From the NCBI GenBank assembly GCA_013361595.1, contig JABFXT010000460.1:1-12257 (forward strand): a DNA stretch of 12,257 nt, read 5' to 3'. Both the position numbers and the translations under genes were made by a program. Below the pieces are notes generated by a model that was not told the origin of the DNA, ran no database searches, and was given only the letters and a program-made list of their open reading frames with translations. Positions 1-6,996 of this stretch are shown here, one piece after another. The DNA comes from Nocardia sp. GTDB taxonomy: Bacteria; Actinomycetota; Actinomycetes; Mycobacteriales; Mycobacteriaceae. Within the stretch, counting starts at the first letter, position 1. Each line of letters starts with the position of its first letter.

Positions 1-1193
1 TCGGCGGGCGCCGAGGCGGCCGGCGTTTCTTCCCCAGGCGAGATGAGCCCACTGACCCGCCGGCCGCCGGCTGCCGCCGCCAGCACCCGGTGCACGCCGG
101 CGGCAGTGTGCTCCCAGGAGAACTCCCGGGCCCGGGCGCGGGCCTTCTCGCCCATGATCGTGCGGGCGGCCGCGTCGTCCAGCAGTTCGCCGACGATCTC
201 GGCCAGTTGATCGGCATCGTCGGCGAGTACACCGGTCACCCCGTCGACAATGGAATCGGTGAGACCACGGGAGGACCGGTAACCGACGGTCGGTACCCCG
301 TGCTGGGCGGCCTCGATCACCGCCAGGCCCCAGCCTTCCTTACGGGAGGGCAGTACGTGCACCCACGCGCGGGAGAGCAGTTCGTGTTTGCGCCCCTCGT
401 CGACGTGACCGTGGAAGGTCACCGCGTCGGCGATGCCGAGTGCCGCGGCCTGATCCCGCAGCTTGTCGGCCCACCAGCCGTCACCGATCACGTCCAGCCG
501 AACTCCGGGGATCCGGGTCCGCAGCCGGGCGACCGCGGTGAGCGCGTCCTCGATCTGCTTGTGGGGAACGAGCCGGGACAGCACCACCACCCGGGGTTCG
601 GGTGAGCGCACGGCCGCGGTTCCGGTGGGCACATGGGCGGGGACCGCTTCGGCTCCGTTGCGGACCACCGCGATCCGCGACTGTTCGACACCCAGCGTCG
701 CCAGTTCCTCGGCCGAGGGCAGCGAGACGGTGAGGTATTGGTCGGCCCGGTGCACCCGGGGCGAGAGCACCGATTCGATCCACCAGCCGATCCGGCCCAC
801 CAATCGGCCCGCCACCGGCCACTGCTCCCGATGCCCGTGATGGACCAGCACGATCGACGGCACACCCGACACCAGCCGGGCGAAGAAAGGGATCCCGTTC
901 TGAGTATCGATCACGGCTTCGGGCCGGATATCGCGCAGCGGTCCGAGGCCGACCCGGCCCAGCGCGATCGCGGCCAGCGCCCGTGGATACACCGAGAACC
1001 GGCCACCGCCCCGGCTGATATCGATACCGTCGATCCGCTCCCGCTTCGGCGCGCCCGGATAGCGGGCGGTACGCAGCGTCACCTTCACCCCGCGGGCTGC
1101 GAGTTGCGCGCCGACCTGTTCGAGGTACCGCTCGCTGCCGCCGCCCTGTGGATGACCGGTATCACGCCAGCAGAGCAGAAGTACTTCGCGCAC
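1..1193 (-). CDS. GT4-family (GT-B fold) glycosyltransferase, 3' end beyond window
   Basis: The gene runs off the left edge; 397 codons are visible. It reads as a cytoplasmic, nucleotide-sugar-dependent retaining glycosyltransferase of family GT4, probably acting on an envelope glycolipid or polysaccharide; acceptor and sugar cannot be told. The N-terminal acceptor domain starts with REVLLLCWRDTG and a glycine-rich loop GGGSERY (residues 17-23), with HHGHREQW near 118-125. The C-terminal donor domain starts at RVVVLSRLVPHKQ (201-213), and the GT4 E-x7-E motif is EGWGLAVIE (286-294), which binds the nucleotide sugar. The GTG at 1193 is chosen because GGAGAAG lies six bases upstream; an in-frame ATG at 1235 adds 14 residues but has no ribosome site. 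It diverges from the methyltransferase at 1399, as I recall Rv0225 and Rv0224c do in M. tuberculosis. Family assignment is firm; substrate is unknown. Confidence 0.9.
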   Translation of the reverse strand, partial: MREVLLLCWRDTGHPQGGGSERYLEQVGAQLAARGVKVTLRTARYPGAPKRERIDGIDISRGGGRFSVYPRALAAIALGRVGLGPLRDIRPEAVIDTQNGIPFFARLVSGVPSIVLVHHGHREQWPVAGRLVGRIGWWIESVLSPRVHRADQYLTVSLPSAEELATLGVEQSRIAVVRNGAEAVPAHVPTGTAAVRSPEPRVVVLSRLVPHKQIEDALTAVARLRTRIPGVRLDVIGDGWWADKLRDQAAALGIADAVTFHGHVDEGRKHELLSRAWVHVLPSRKEGWGLAVIEAAQHGVPTVGYRSSRGLTDSIVDGVTGVLADDADQLAEIVGELLDDAAARTIMGEKARARAREFSWEHTAAGVHRVLAAAAGGRRVSGLISPGEETPAASAPA

Positions 1194-1259
1194 GTGGGAC
1201 TTCTCCGGTCGGCTCGGGTCCCGTGGACGGGACATGGGCATCGCGGTACACCTTAACGC

Positions 1260-1273
1260 CCGGACGCGTCCGG
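1260..1273. repeat. Perfect 14-bp palindrome, candidate operator
   Basis: CCGGACGCGTCCGG is its own reverse complement over all 14 bases. It sits just upstream of the -10-like TAAGGT for the glycosyltransferase. No regulator is recognised for it. Confidence 0.5.
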
Positions 1274-1296
1274 CAAGTCGCCCACCTGCGTGTCCA

Positions 1297-1308
1297 TTCG
1301 ATATCGAA
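1297..1308. repeat. Perfect 12-bp palindrome, candidate operator
   Basis: TTCGATATCGAA is self-complementary over 12 bases and stands out as AT-rich in a GC-rich spacer. It lies about 90 bases before the methyltransferase start and about 100 before the glycosyltransferase start. A dimeric regulator site is plausible but unproven. Confidence 0.45.
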
Positions 1309-1398
1309 GACCGGTCACCGGGGTTTCCCGGCTGCGGAATCTGTCACCTGTCACAATATGCGAGACTCGGCATCGTGCTCGACGCCGAGGAATCTCCT

Positions 1399-2259
1399 GT
1401 GGACCGGACAACGCCCGCCGCGGGCGGTGGAATCGTCACCGCGGCCCGGTCCCGTCGCGAGCCGGACGACGCCGCCGGCCCGGCCGCGCTCCGATCGAAG
1501 CCGAATCGTTTCCGGTTCGCGCGCCGGGCCACGGTGCGCCGGTCGCTGCGCCTGCTGCACAGTTTCCGGTTCGAGCAGACCGATCCCGCCCGGTTCTACG
1601 GCGGTATCGCCACCGACAGCGCCGATATGCTCGCCGATTTCTATGCCGATCTCACCGGCCGCGATCTCACCGGTGCCACCGTGCTCGATGTGGGCGGCGG
1701 CCCCGGCTATTTCGCCGACGAATTCGCCCGGGCGGGCGCCCGTTATATTCCGGTGGAACCCGATCCTTCGGAGATGCACGCCGCCGGTATCTCGGTACCG
1801 GCCGCGGTCCGCGGTTCCGGAATGGCTCTGCCGTTCCGGGACAACGCGGTCGATATCTGTTTTTCGTCGAATGTGGCCGAGCATGTACCGGATCCCTGGC
1901 GGATGGCCGACGAGATGGTGCGGGTGACCAGGCCCGGCGGGATGATCGTGCTCTCCTACACGGTCTGGCTCGGCCCGTTCGGTGGTCACGAGACCGGACC
2001 CTGGCACTATCTCGGCGGAGAGTACGCGGCCCGCCGGTATCGGCGCCGGACCGGTAAGGAGCCGAAGAACCGGTTCGGCATCTCCCTGTTCGCTGTCCGG
2101 GCCGCCGACGGTATGCGCTGGTCGCGGCGTGCGCCCGCGCACGTTCGCGTCCTCTTCCCGCGCTACCACCCACAATGGGCTTGGTGGCTGGTGCGCGTAC
2201 CCGGCATTCGGGAGCTACTGGTGAGCAATCTGGTGGTGGTCGCGAGCAAACCCGGCTGA
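1399..2259 (+). CDS. Class I SAM-dependent methyltransferase, MtrP/Rv0224c-like
   Basis: A 286-aa protein with a Methyltransf_11-type Rossmann core. Motif I is VLDVGGGPGYF (95-105), the acidic residue at the end of strand 2 is E120 in PVEPD, and later motifs are ALPFRDNAVDICFSSNVAEH (143-162) and RVTRPGGMIVLSY (175-187). The region after 190 is rich in Trp, Tyr and Arg (WHYLGGEYAARRYRRR) and may form an acceptor or membrane-contact cap. The GTG at 1399 is chosen because GAGGA lies seven bases upstream; the frame stays open to 1234 but those codons have no ribosome site. I recall the corynebacterial homologue, MtrP, being linked to trehalose mycolate transport, and Rv0224c as the mycobacterial one. 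Presence near mmpL3 agrees with this. The methyl acceptor is unknown. It converges with the next gene, with one base between stops. Confidence 0.88.
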   Translation: MDRTTPAAGGGIVTAARSRREPDDAAGPAALRSKPNRFRFARRATVRRSLRLLHSFRFEQTDPARFYGGIATDSADMLADFYADLTGRDLTGATVLDVGGGPGYFADEFARAGARYIPVEPDPSEMHAAGISVPAAVRGSGMALPFRDNAVDICFSSNVAEHVPDPWRMADEMVRVTRPGGMIVLSYTVWLGPFGGHETGPWHYLGGEYAARRYRRRTGKEPKNRFGISLFAVRAADGMRWSRRAPAHVRVLFPRYHPQWAWWLVRVPGIRELLVSNLVVVASKPG

Positions 2260-2260
2260 T

Positions 2261-2575
2261 CTACAGCGCCACCTGGGCGCGGCTCCGCCCGATCCGGTGC
2301 CGCCAGCCGCTGCGAACCACCGGTTCGGTTCGGGTCCACGGGGATTCCTGAATCGCCAGCCCGACGGTTTCGAGGGTGGTGAGCCCGACCAGATCGGCCA
2401 GTCCGCCGACCATCGCCACCGCCTCGGCGGCTTGTATGGCTGCTATCGCCTGCTCGGTGGTCAGGGTCCGTCCCGGTAGGAAGGAAACGACCCACCCGCC
2501 GCTGCCGACGCTTTTCGCCTGATGGTCGGTCCGGTCGCTGGTCATCAACGACCGATCGATCACTTGCACCGCCAT
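2261..2575 (-). CDS. Small protein of unknown function (104 aa)
   Basis: I do not recognise a named family. The start at 2575 is supported by GGGAGAGG five bases upstream. The most structured part is a short strand-turn-helix pattern, GWVVSFLPGRTLTTEQAIAA (27-46) continuing into an Ala-rich helix to about 58. From memory, short Nocardia and actinophage proteins carry a similar W-V-x-LPGR-x-L-T-x-x-QAI pattern, also without known function. The C-terminus (80-104) is basic and Trp/Arg-rich (WRHRIGRSR), which would suit nucleic-acid or membrane contact. No signal peptide, transmembrane segment or Cys is seen. Its stop lies one base from that of the convergent methyltransferase, so the two transcripts probably overlap. 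Upstream is a long non-coding stretch with repeats, suggesting its own promoter. Real gene is likely; function unknown. Confidence 0.72.
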   Translation of the reverse strand: MAVQVIDRSLMTSDRTDHQAKSVGSGGWVVSFLPGRTLTTEQAIAAIQAAEAVAMVGGLADLVGLTTLETVGLAIQESPWTRTEPVVRSGWRHRIGRSRAQVAL

Positions 2576-2914
2576 GAACACCTCTCCCAATCGCGGGTAT
2601 TCGGTTCGATGAATGGAGCGAGCTGATATCTGGCTAATATCATGCGCCTTCCAGCAACAAAACGCAATAGTGCGTTCGATGAAATACGTACCGGGAGGTC
2701 GGGTTTCGGCTCGGCCGCCATCTGAGACGATCCGGAACGAGAGCGTGACACCACGGCGGAATTCGCGAGTTCGCTTCGCGCACAAAGCAACACCCGCACA
2801 GGCCGAAAGTTTTTCACAGGCCCGTGTTTCCGCCGCGCAGAAACGCCGCGGGCGCGAAAGAAGACTTATCGCAGACGATCTCGCGAGCCGCGGCGGAACA
2901 ATTCGTGTAGCGAA
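2576..2914. other. 339-base intergenic stretch, less GC-rich, with repeats
   Basis: I find no convincing gene here: open frames on both strands have poor third-position GC and no ribosome sites. Bases 2581-2680 are 50 percent G+C by direct count, clearly below the neighbouring genes. The stretch carries a 10-bp direct repeat GTTCGATGAA (2604-2613 and 2674-2683), an inverted repeat TGATAT/ATATCA (2624-2629 and 2637-2642) and a stem AACGCA-ATAG-TGCGTT (2661-2676). All lie upstream of the 104-aa gene and probably contain its promoter. The AT bias and repeats suggest acquired DNA. Confidence 0.55.
2604..2683. repeat. Pair of 10-bp direct repeats 70 bp apart, with two inverted repeats between
   Basis: GTTCGATGAA occurs at 2604-2613 and again at 2674-2683. 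Between the copies lie the inverted repeats TGATAT(N7)ATATCA and AACGCA(N4)TGCGTT. The set starts 29 bases upstream of the 104-aa gene and could be an operator array for it. Function is inferred. Confidence 0.45.
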
Positions 2915-3094
2915 CTAATCAATAGCCGGCAACGCGCGCAAGACGGGCTGTTCTCCGCCGGTCAGCGGATCGTCGACCACCTCGACGCACCAACCGTCCG
3001 GAAGCGCCGATTGCAGCCGGCCCGCGACACGGTGCAGCGGTGTACTCACCGCGGTATCGGCGGAGAATACCGGGGGGACATATCCGTCGGCCAT
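2915..3094 (-). CDS. Small orphan ORF (59 aa), unknown function
   Basis: A short frame opening MADGYVPPVFSADTAVSTPL and ending VLRALPAID. It is supported by AGAGGTGG seven bases before the ATG at 3094 and by GC-rich third positions typical of the neighbouring genes. A central Gly-Trp-Cys (34-36) is followed by an acidic stretch EVVDDPLTGGEQP (38-50). There is no signal peptide, membrane segment or known domain. It shares orientation with the 104-aa gene 339 bases downstream, and both contain a Gly-Trp followed by a Val-rich strand, but I cannot claim homology. The ORF is probably a real, lineage-restricted small protein; an untranslated leader is the alternative. Confidence 0.55.
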   Translation of the reverse strand: MADGYVPPVFSADTAVSTPLHRVAGRLQSALPDGWCVEVVDDPLTGGEQPVLRALPAID

Positions 3095-3116
3095 ATTCCA
3101 ACCACCTCTCGAGGGT

Positions 3117-3156
3117 GATCGGCTCGGTCACGAACAGCTACGGGCGTGAGCCGATC
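3117..3156. repeat. 9-bp inverted repeat upstream of the 59-aa ORF
   Basis: GATCGGCTC (3117-3125) and GAGCCGATC (3148-3156) are perfect reverse complements separated by 22 bases. The nearer arm ends 22 bases before the ATG at 3094. This layout fits an operator bound by a dimer or looping protein, or a structured 5' leader. Role inferred. Confidence 0.4.
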
Positions 3157-3278
3157 GGGCGTTTTCCGGACGGTCCAATCGGGAGTGCGCGGTCGTGAGA
3201 TCAAGTACGCGTCCAGAATAGGGCACCCGGCCACGTCCGACACGCGCCCGTCCGGGCTCGGGCCCGGGCCGCAATACA

Positions 3279-3320
3279 CCCGTGACCCGCGGCGAACGGA
3301 GGTTCGCCGCGGGTCACGGG
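3279..3320 (-). terminator. Perfect 19-bp stem-loop, probable pckA terminator
   Basis: Arms CCCGTGACCCGCGGCGAAC (3279-3297) and its exact reverse complement (3302-3320) enclose a GGAG loop. It begins 45 bases after the pckA stop. On the minus strand no clear U-run follows, as is common for GC-rich actinobacterial terminators. No plus-strand gene enters from the left, so it most likely serves pckA. Confidence 0.75.
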
Positions 3321-3365
3321 CGGGAGTTCGGGCACGTCACCCGGGCACCCGGATGACCGCTGTCG

Positions 3366-5198
3366 TTACTGCACGCGCTGTTTGAGCGCCTCGAACTCGT
3401 CGCGCACGCCCGAAGGCAGTTTGTCGCCGACGAACTCGAACCATTCCTCGATGAGCGGGATCTCGGACCGCCATTCGTCGATATTCACCGCGAGCGCGGC
3501 GTCGACATCGGCGGCTTCCACATCGAGGCCCGCCAAATCCATCTGGGCCGCGGTCGGCACATGACCGATCGCGGTGCTCTCGGCATCGGCCGAACCCTCG
3601 ATCCGGCCGACGATCCACTCCAGCACCCGGGAGTTCTCACCGAAGCCCGGCCACAGGAAACGGCCGTCGTCACCGCGCCGGAACCAGTTCACGTAGAAGA
3701 TCTTGGGCAGTTTGGCCGAATCGGCGTTCTTACCCAGGTTGATCCAGTGGCCCAGGTAGTCGCCCACGTGGTAGCCGAGGAACGGCAGCATGGCCATCGG
3801 ATCGCGGCGCACGGTGCCGACCTTGCCCTCGGCGGCCGCGGTCTGCTCCGACGACAGCGTGGCGCCCATGAACACGCCGTGCTGCCAGTCGAAGGACTCG
3901 GTCACCAGCGGCACCGTGGTCTTGCGGCGGCCGCCGAACAGGATCGCCGAGATCGGCACACCCTGCGGATCGTCCCATTCCGGGGCCAGCGTCGGGCACT
4001 GCGACATAGGGGTGCAGTACCTGGAGTTGGGATGCGCGGCCAGTGTCTCGGTATCCCGCAGGTACCAGTCGTTGCCCTTCCAATCGATCAGATGATCGGG
4101 CTCGCCTTCCAGGCCCTCCCACCACACATCGTTGTCGTCGGTACGCGCGACATTGGTGTAGACGGTGTTACCGGCCTCCAGCGTCTCCATGGCGTTGGGG
4201 TTGGAGGAGCGGTTCGTACCGGGCGCGACACCGAAGAACCCGAACTCCGGGTTCACCGCGTAGAGGCGGCCGTCCTTGCCGAACCGCATCCAGGCGATAT
4301 CGTCGCCCAGTGTTTCCGCACGCCAGCCCGGCACCGTCGGCTGGATCATGGCGAGGTTGGTCTTACCGCAGGCGCTGGGGAATGCGGCCGCGATGTAATA
4401 GGCCTTGTTCTCCGGGGAGATCAGCTTGAGGATCAGCATGTGCTCGGCCAGCCAGCCCTCGTCGTGGGCCATGGCCGAGGCGATCCGCAGCGAATAGCAC
4501 TTCTTGCCGAGCAGCGCGTTCCCGCCGTAGCCGGAGCCGTAGCTCCAGATCTCGCGATCCTCGGGGAAGTGGGTGATGTACTTGGTGTCGTTGCACGGCC
4601 ACGGCACATCGGCCTGGCCCTCGGCCAGCGGCGCGCCCACCGAGTGCAGCGCCTTCACGAAGGGCCGATCCGTGCCCAGCGAGTCCAGCGCGGCCTGCCC
4701 CATCCGGGTCATCACCCGCATGGACACCACGACGTATTCCGAATCGGTGATCTCGACACCCAGCTTCGGGTCGTCGGCACCGAGCGGGCCCATGCAGAAC
4801 GGCACCACGTACATGGTGCGGCCCTTCATCGAGCCCCGGTAGAGCTCGGTCATGGTGGCCCGCATCTCCGCGGGATCCACCCAGTTGTTCGTCGGCCCGG
4901 CGTCGTCGGCGGACTTCGAACAGATGAAGGTGCGCGATTCGACCCGGGCCACGTCGGAAGGATCGGATAAAGCCAGGAACGAGTTCGGCTTCTTCTTCTC
5001 GTCGAGCTTCTGGAACGTGCCCGCCTCGACGAGCTGAGTGGTGAGCCGGTCCCATTCCGCGTCGGAACCGTCCGCCCAGACGACTCGCTCCGGCTGAGTC
5101 AGTTCGGCGACCTCCTGAACCCAGGCGAGCAGTTCGCTGTGTTCGGTCGGCGCGGTGCCGTCGGATCCACGAAGACCGGGAATGGTCGCTGAGGTCAT
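3366..5198 (-). CDS. pckA: Phosphoenolpyruvate carboxykinase (GTP)
   Basis: A 610-aa cytosolic enzyme, close to the usual GTP-class length. It interconverts oxaloacetate plus GTP with PEP, CO2 and GDP, the entry step of gluconeogenesis. Key elements are all present: [20 protein letters not shown] (222-241) with the metal-binding Lys, AEHM with His253, the P-loop FPSACGKTN (273-281) with the reactive Cys277, kinase-2 motif TLGDDIAWM (296-304) with metal-binding Asp, the mobile lid around 453-479, and [15 protein letters not shown] (514-528). The ATG at 5198 has AGGAG seven bases upstream. The frame stays open 36 codons further from a TTG, giving a signal-peptide-like extension that I reject for this soluble enzyme. 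It is transcribed alone, between a hairpin upstream (5399-5431) and a terminator downstream. Assignment is firm. Confidence 0.98.
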   Translation of the reverse strand: MTSATIPGLRGSDGTAPTEHSELLAWVQEVAELTQPERVVWADGSDAEWDRLTTQLVEAGTFQKLDEKKKPNSFLALSDPSDVARVESRTFICSKSADDAGPTNNWVDPAEMRATMTELYRGSMKGRTMYVVPFCMGPLGADDPKLGVEITDSEYVVVSMRVMTRMGQAALDSLGTDRPFVKALHSVGAPLAEGQADVPWPCNDTKYITHFPEDREIWSYGSGYGGNALLGKKCYSLRIASAMAHDEGWLAEHMLILKLISPENKAYYIAAAFPSACGKTNLAMIQPTVPGWRAETLGDDIAWMRFGKDGRLYAVNPEFGFFGVAPGTNRSSNPNAMETLEAGNTVYTNVARTDDNDVWWEGLEGEPDHLIDWKGNDWYLRDTETLAAHPNSRYCTPMSQCPTLAPEWDDPQGVPISAILFGGRRKTTVPLVTESFDWQHGVFMGATLSSEQTAAAEGKVGTVRRDPMAMLPFLGYHVGDYLGHWINLGKNADSAKLPKIFYVNWFRRGDDGRFLWPGFGENSRVLEWIVGRIEGSADAESTAIGHVPTAAQMDLAGLDVEAADVDAALAVNIDEWRSEIPLIEEWFEFVGDKLPSGVRDEFEALKQRVQ

Positions 5199-5398
5199 GA
5201 AATTTCTCCTGAAATGGGCGGCGAAGGTTGTCTCCGCCCTGGCCCTTGGGCCCGTGACCAGCGCGAAAACACCTAGCGCCACCATTGGCGGGTAAGGCCT
5301 CCGCAACGGTCCATCCTGTGCACCGCCGGATCGAGGCAGTGTACTCAGGGCGAAGCGGACGCCCAGGTTCCTGTCTAGAGGTTAACGCGGTATTGCGC
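5199..5398 (-). promoter_or_regulatory. pckA promoter and leader
   Basis: On the minus strand a -10-like TACACT lies at 5343-5338, with no good -35. If used, it would give a leader of roughly 130 bases. Just before the ribosome site are two inverted repeats, GGGCGG/CCGCCC (5216-5221 and 5234-5239) and GGCCC-TT-GGGCC (5241-5252). They could fold in the mRNA and affect initiation. The ribosome site is AGGAGA at 5205-5210. Promoter placement is weak. Confidence 0.35.
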
Positions 5399-5431
5399 CC
5401 CCTATGGAATCGGGTTGCCGATCAATAGGGG
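5399..5431 (-). terminator. Two-part hairpin after the dynamin-like operon
   Basis: Outer arms CCCCTAT (5399-5405) and ATAGGGG (5425-5431) and inner arms ATCGG (5409-5413) and CCGAT (5418-5422) make a bulged hairpin with a four-base loop. It lies nine bases beyond the stop of the 518-aa gene. There is no U-run. A terminator is the simplest reading, separating that operon from pckA; an operator upstream of pckA is possible. Confidence 0.5.
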
Positions 5432-5439
5432 TGGACAAA

Positions 5440-6996
5440 CTAATTTCCGGTAGCCGGTGTCCACTGCTCCAGTATCCGCCTGTCACGGGCGCAGGCGGCG
5501 AGCCGGCCGGGTTGCCCGGTGGTGGCGCGGCGCAATGCCGTCTCCAGTTCGGCGACCCGGCGATCCACATCCACCATGCCCGCCGCCGCGGCCCGCACCA
5601 TTTCGTCGGACAACTCGGATTCGGTCTCCACCAGCGCGGTCACCGCCCGCTGTTCGAGCTGGGCTTTCACATTGGCGACCGCGTCGACGACCCATTGCCG
5701 CAGATGATCGCGGTCGGCGAGCTGACGGCGTGTCTGCACCACCCACGCGGCGGCGCCCGCACCGAGCAGCAGAGTGACCGGGACGCTCGCCGCGTCGAGC
5801 GCCGGGACGAGCGCCAGTGGCGACACCATCAGGCGTCCCAGACCGACTCCGGCCGAGGCGCCCAGCACGATCATGAGGTGATCTTCGACACCCCCGTGTC
5901 TGGGTTGCGGATCGGGGCCGAGCGTGGGTGCGGGCTCGTACCGCAGGGCGGGCGCGCCCTGCGGCGGAGCCACGCTGGCGGGGTGCGCGGTGGCCGCCCG
6001 CACCCGCAGCTCGGTCAGCCGGGCGGCGATATCGCTGTCCACCGTGGCGGTCAGCTGCACGACGGCCTGCCGCAATCGCTCCGGGAAAGCCCGGCGGCCC
6101 GCCCGGTCCATACTGTCCAGTTCCGCGCGGGCCTCGGTATGCAGCGCCCGGACCCGCGAGCCGACCTGGGTGAGCAGATCGACCCGGGCCAGATTGATCT
6201 GCGCGCGCAGCGTGGACACCGCCACCGCGCGCCCCCCGTCGCGGTCGGCCAGCAACCGGGCCCGTTCCGCACGCAGCGACTCCGTCTCCGAACCCGACCG
6301 CAGCAGCGCCTCCTCCTGCGCGATGCGCTCCCGGGTTCCGGCGACGACCTGCGCGACCGCGGCCGCGCGGCGCGCACTCGCGGTCGCGTCATCGGTGGTG
6401 AGCGCGATCAACCGGGCATGCAGCGTGGCGAGTCCGGACCGATCGAGCAGCGTCGAATCGGATCCGGTCCGGGCAGCCATCGCCAGACGAGCCGAAACCG
6501 GCACGATCTCGCAATCCAGATCCGCGGCGGCCAGCAGTTCGGCGCTGCGGTCGCGGACCAGCCGCCAGTCCCTGTGGGCGTGGGTGCCGTTCAACACCAG
6601 CAGCACCCGGGCACCCTCGGCGCTCAGCCGGCGCACGGTATCCAGTTCCGCGGCGCCGATCACCACCCCGGCATCCAGGATCAACAGCAATACCGTGCCC
6701 GGCACCGCGCTCACCCACGGATCGGTGGTCGGAGCGCTCAGTTCCACCCGCGGTTCGAGGCGGGTCAGTTCGGTGCGCAACAGCGCGGTGTTCGCATCGT
6801 CGGCACCGATCAATGCGACCGCGGCCGCGGAGCCGGTCACCGAGATCGTGCGCAGCAAAGCCATGCCCTGCGGATTCCAGCGCGCCACCACCTCGGCGAC
6901 CGGGTCGGGCAGTCCGGATTCCGGGGAAAACTGCTCGGCGGCGGTTTCCGGAAGACCCGCCGGTGCCGCCGCCGGGCGCCGGTCAGAGTCCGACAC
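5440..6996 (-). CDS. Dynamin-like membrane protein with degenerate GTPase domain (Rv0210-like)
   Basis: A 518-aa protein. The N-terminal half keeps a GTPase-like strand pattern but has lost the motifs. The P-loop position reads ALIGADDANTALL (61-73) without Gly-Lys-Ser, the G4 position reads LVLNGTHAHRDW (133-144) rather than NKxD, and VPVSARLA (166-173) resembles G5. Charged helices follow (205-335, with heptad-like Ala/Leu/Arg spacing), then two hydrophobic segments (about 374-391 and 402-420) that could form a membrane hairpin. A final helical region (424-492) follows. This order recalls bacterial dynamin-like proteins, whose paddle inserts in membranes. The GTG at 6996 overlaps the end of the upstream gene by 14 bases, implying translational coupling. 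By position and size it matches the hypothetical Rv0210. I infer a non-hydrolysing partner of the 374-aa protein; function is not established. Confidence 0.75.
   Translation of the reverse strand: MSDSDRRPAAAPAGLPETAAEQFSPESGLPDPVAEVVARWNPQGMALLRTISVTGSAAAVALIGADDANTALLRTELTRLEPRVELSAPTTDPWVSAVPGTVLLLILDAGVVIGAAELDTVRRLSAEGARVLLVLNGTHAHRDWRLVRDRSAELLAAADLDCEIVPVSARLAMAARTGSDSTLLDRSGLATLHARLIALTTDDATASARRAAAVAQVVAGTRERIAQEEALLRSGSETESLRAERARLLADRDGGRAVAVSTLRAQINLARVDLLTQVGSRVRALHTEARAELDSMDRAGRRAFPERLRQAVVQLTATVDSDIAARLTELRVRAATAHPASVAPPQGAPALRYEPAPTLGPDPQPRHGGVEDHLMIVLGASAGVGLGRLMVSPLALVPALDAASVPVTLLLGAGAAAWVVQTRRQLADRDHLRQWVVDAVANVKAQLEQRAVTALVETESELSDEMVRAAAAGMVDVDRRVAELETALRRATTGQPGRLAACARDRRILEQWTPATGN

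Larger units (their letters stand above)
1194..1398. promoter_or_regulatory. Divergent promoter region between glycosyltransferase and methyltransferase genes
   Basis: This 205-base spacer must drive both flanking genes. It holds two perfect palindromes, CCGGACGCGTCCGG (1260-1273) and TTCGATATCGAA (1297-1308), and a tandem heptamer CTGTCAC-CTGTCAC (1341-1354) directly upstream of an AT-richer CACAATAT. On the minus strand a TAAGGT (-10-like, 1251-1256) lies just downstream of the first palindrome, so a protein bound there would overlap the glycosyltransferase promoter. The repeats are seen directly; regulatory roles are inferred and neither promoter is mapped. Confidence 0.45.

Noticed and set aside
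90..1256. Plus-strand open frames over the glycosyltransferase
   Set aside because: The minus strand gives a continuous GT4 protein with the E-x7-E motif; the plus frames are its shadows.
1234..1398. N-terminal extension of the methyltransferase
   Set aside because: The extra codons cross the divergent promoter region and its repeats, with no ribosome site. GTG at 1399 has one.
2613..2918. 101-codon plus-strand frame in the intergenic stretch
   Set aside because: Poor third-position GC at its start, no ribosome site, no recognisable fold and it covers repeats.
3146..3385. Plus-strand frame through the pckA hairpin
   Set aside because: It reads across a 19-bp inverted repeat and has no ribosome site; composition is non-coding-like.
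3561..4970. 469-codon plus-strand frame inside pckA
   Set aside because: It is the antisense of a full-length, motif-complete PEP carboxykinase.
5199..5306. N-terminal extension of PckA resembling a signal peptide (from TTG at 5306)
   Set aside because: GTP-PEPCK is cytosolic, the internal ATG has a strong AGGAG, and the resulting 610-aa length fits the family.
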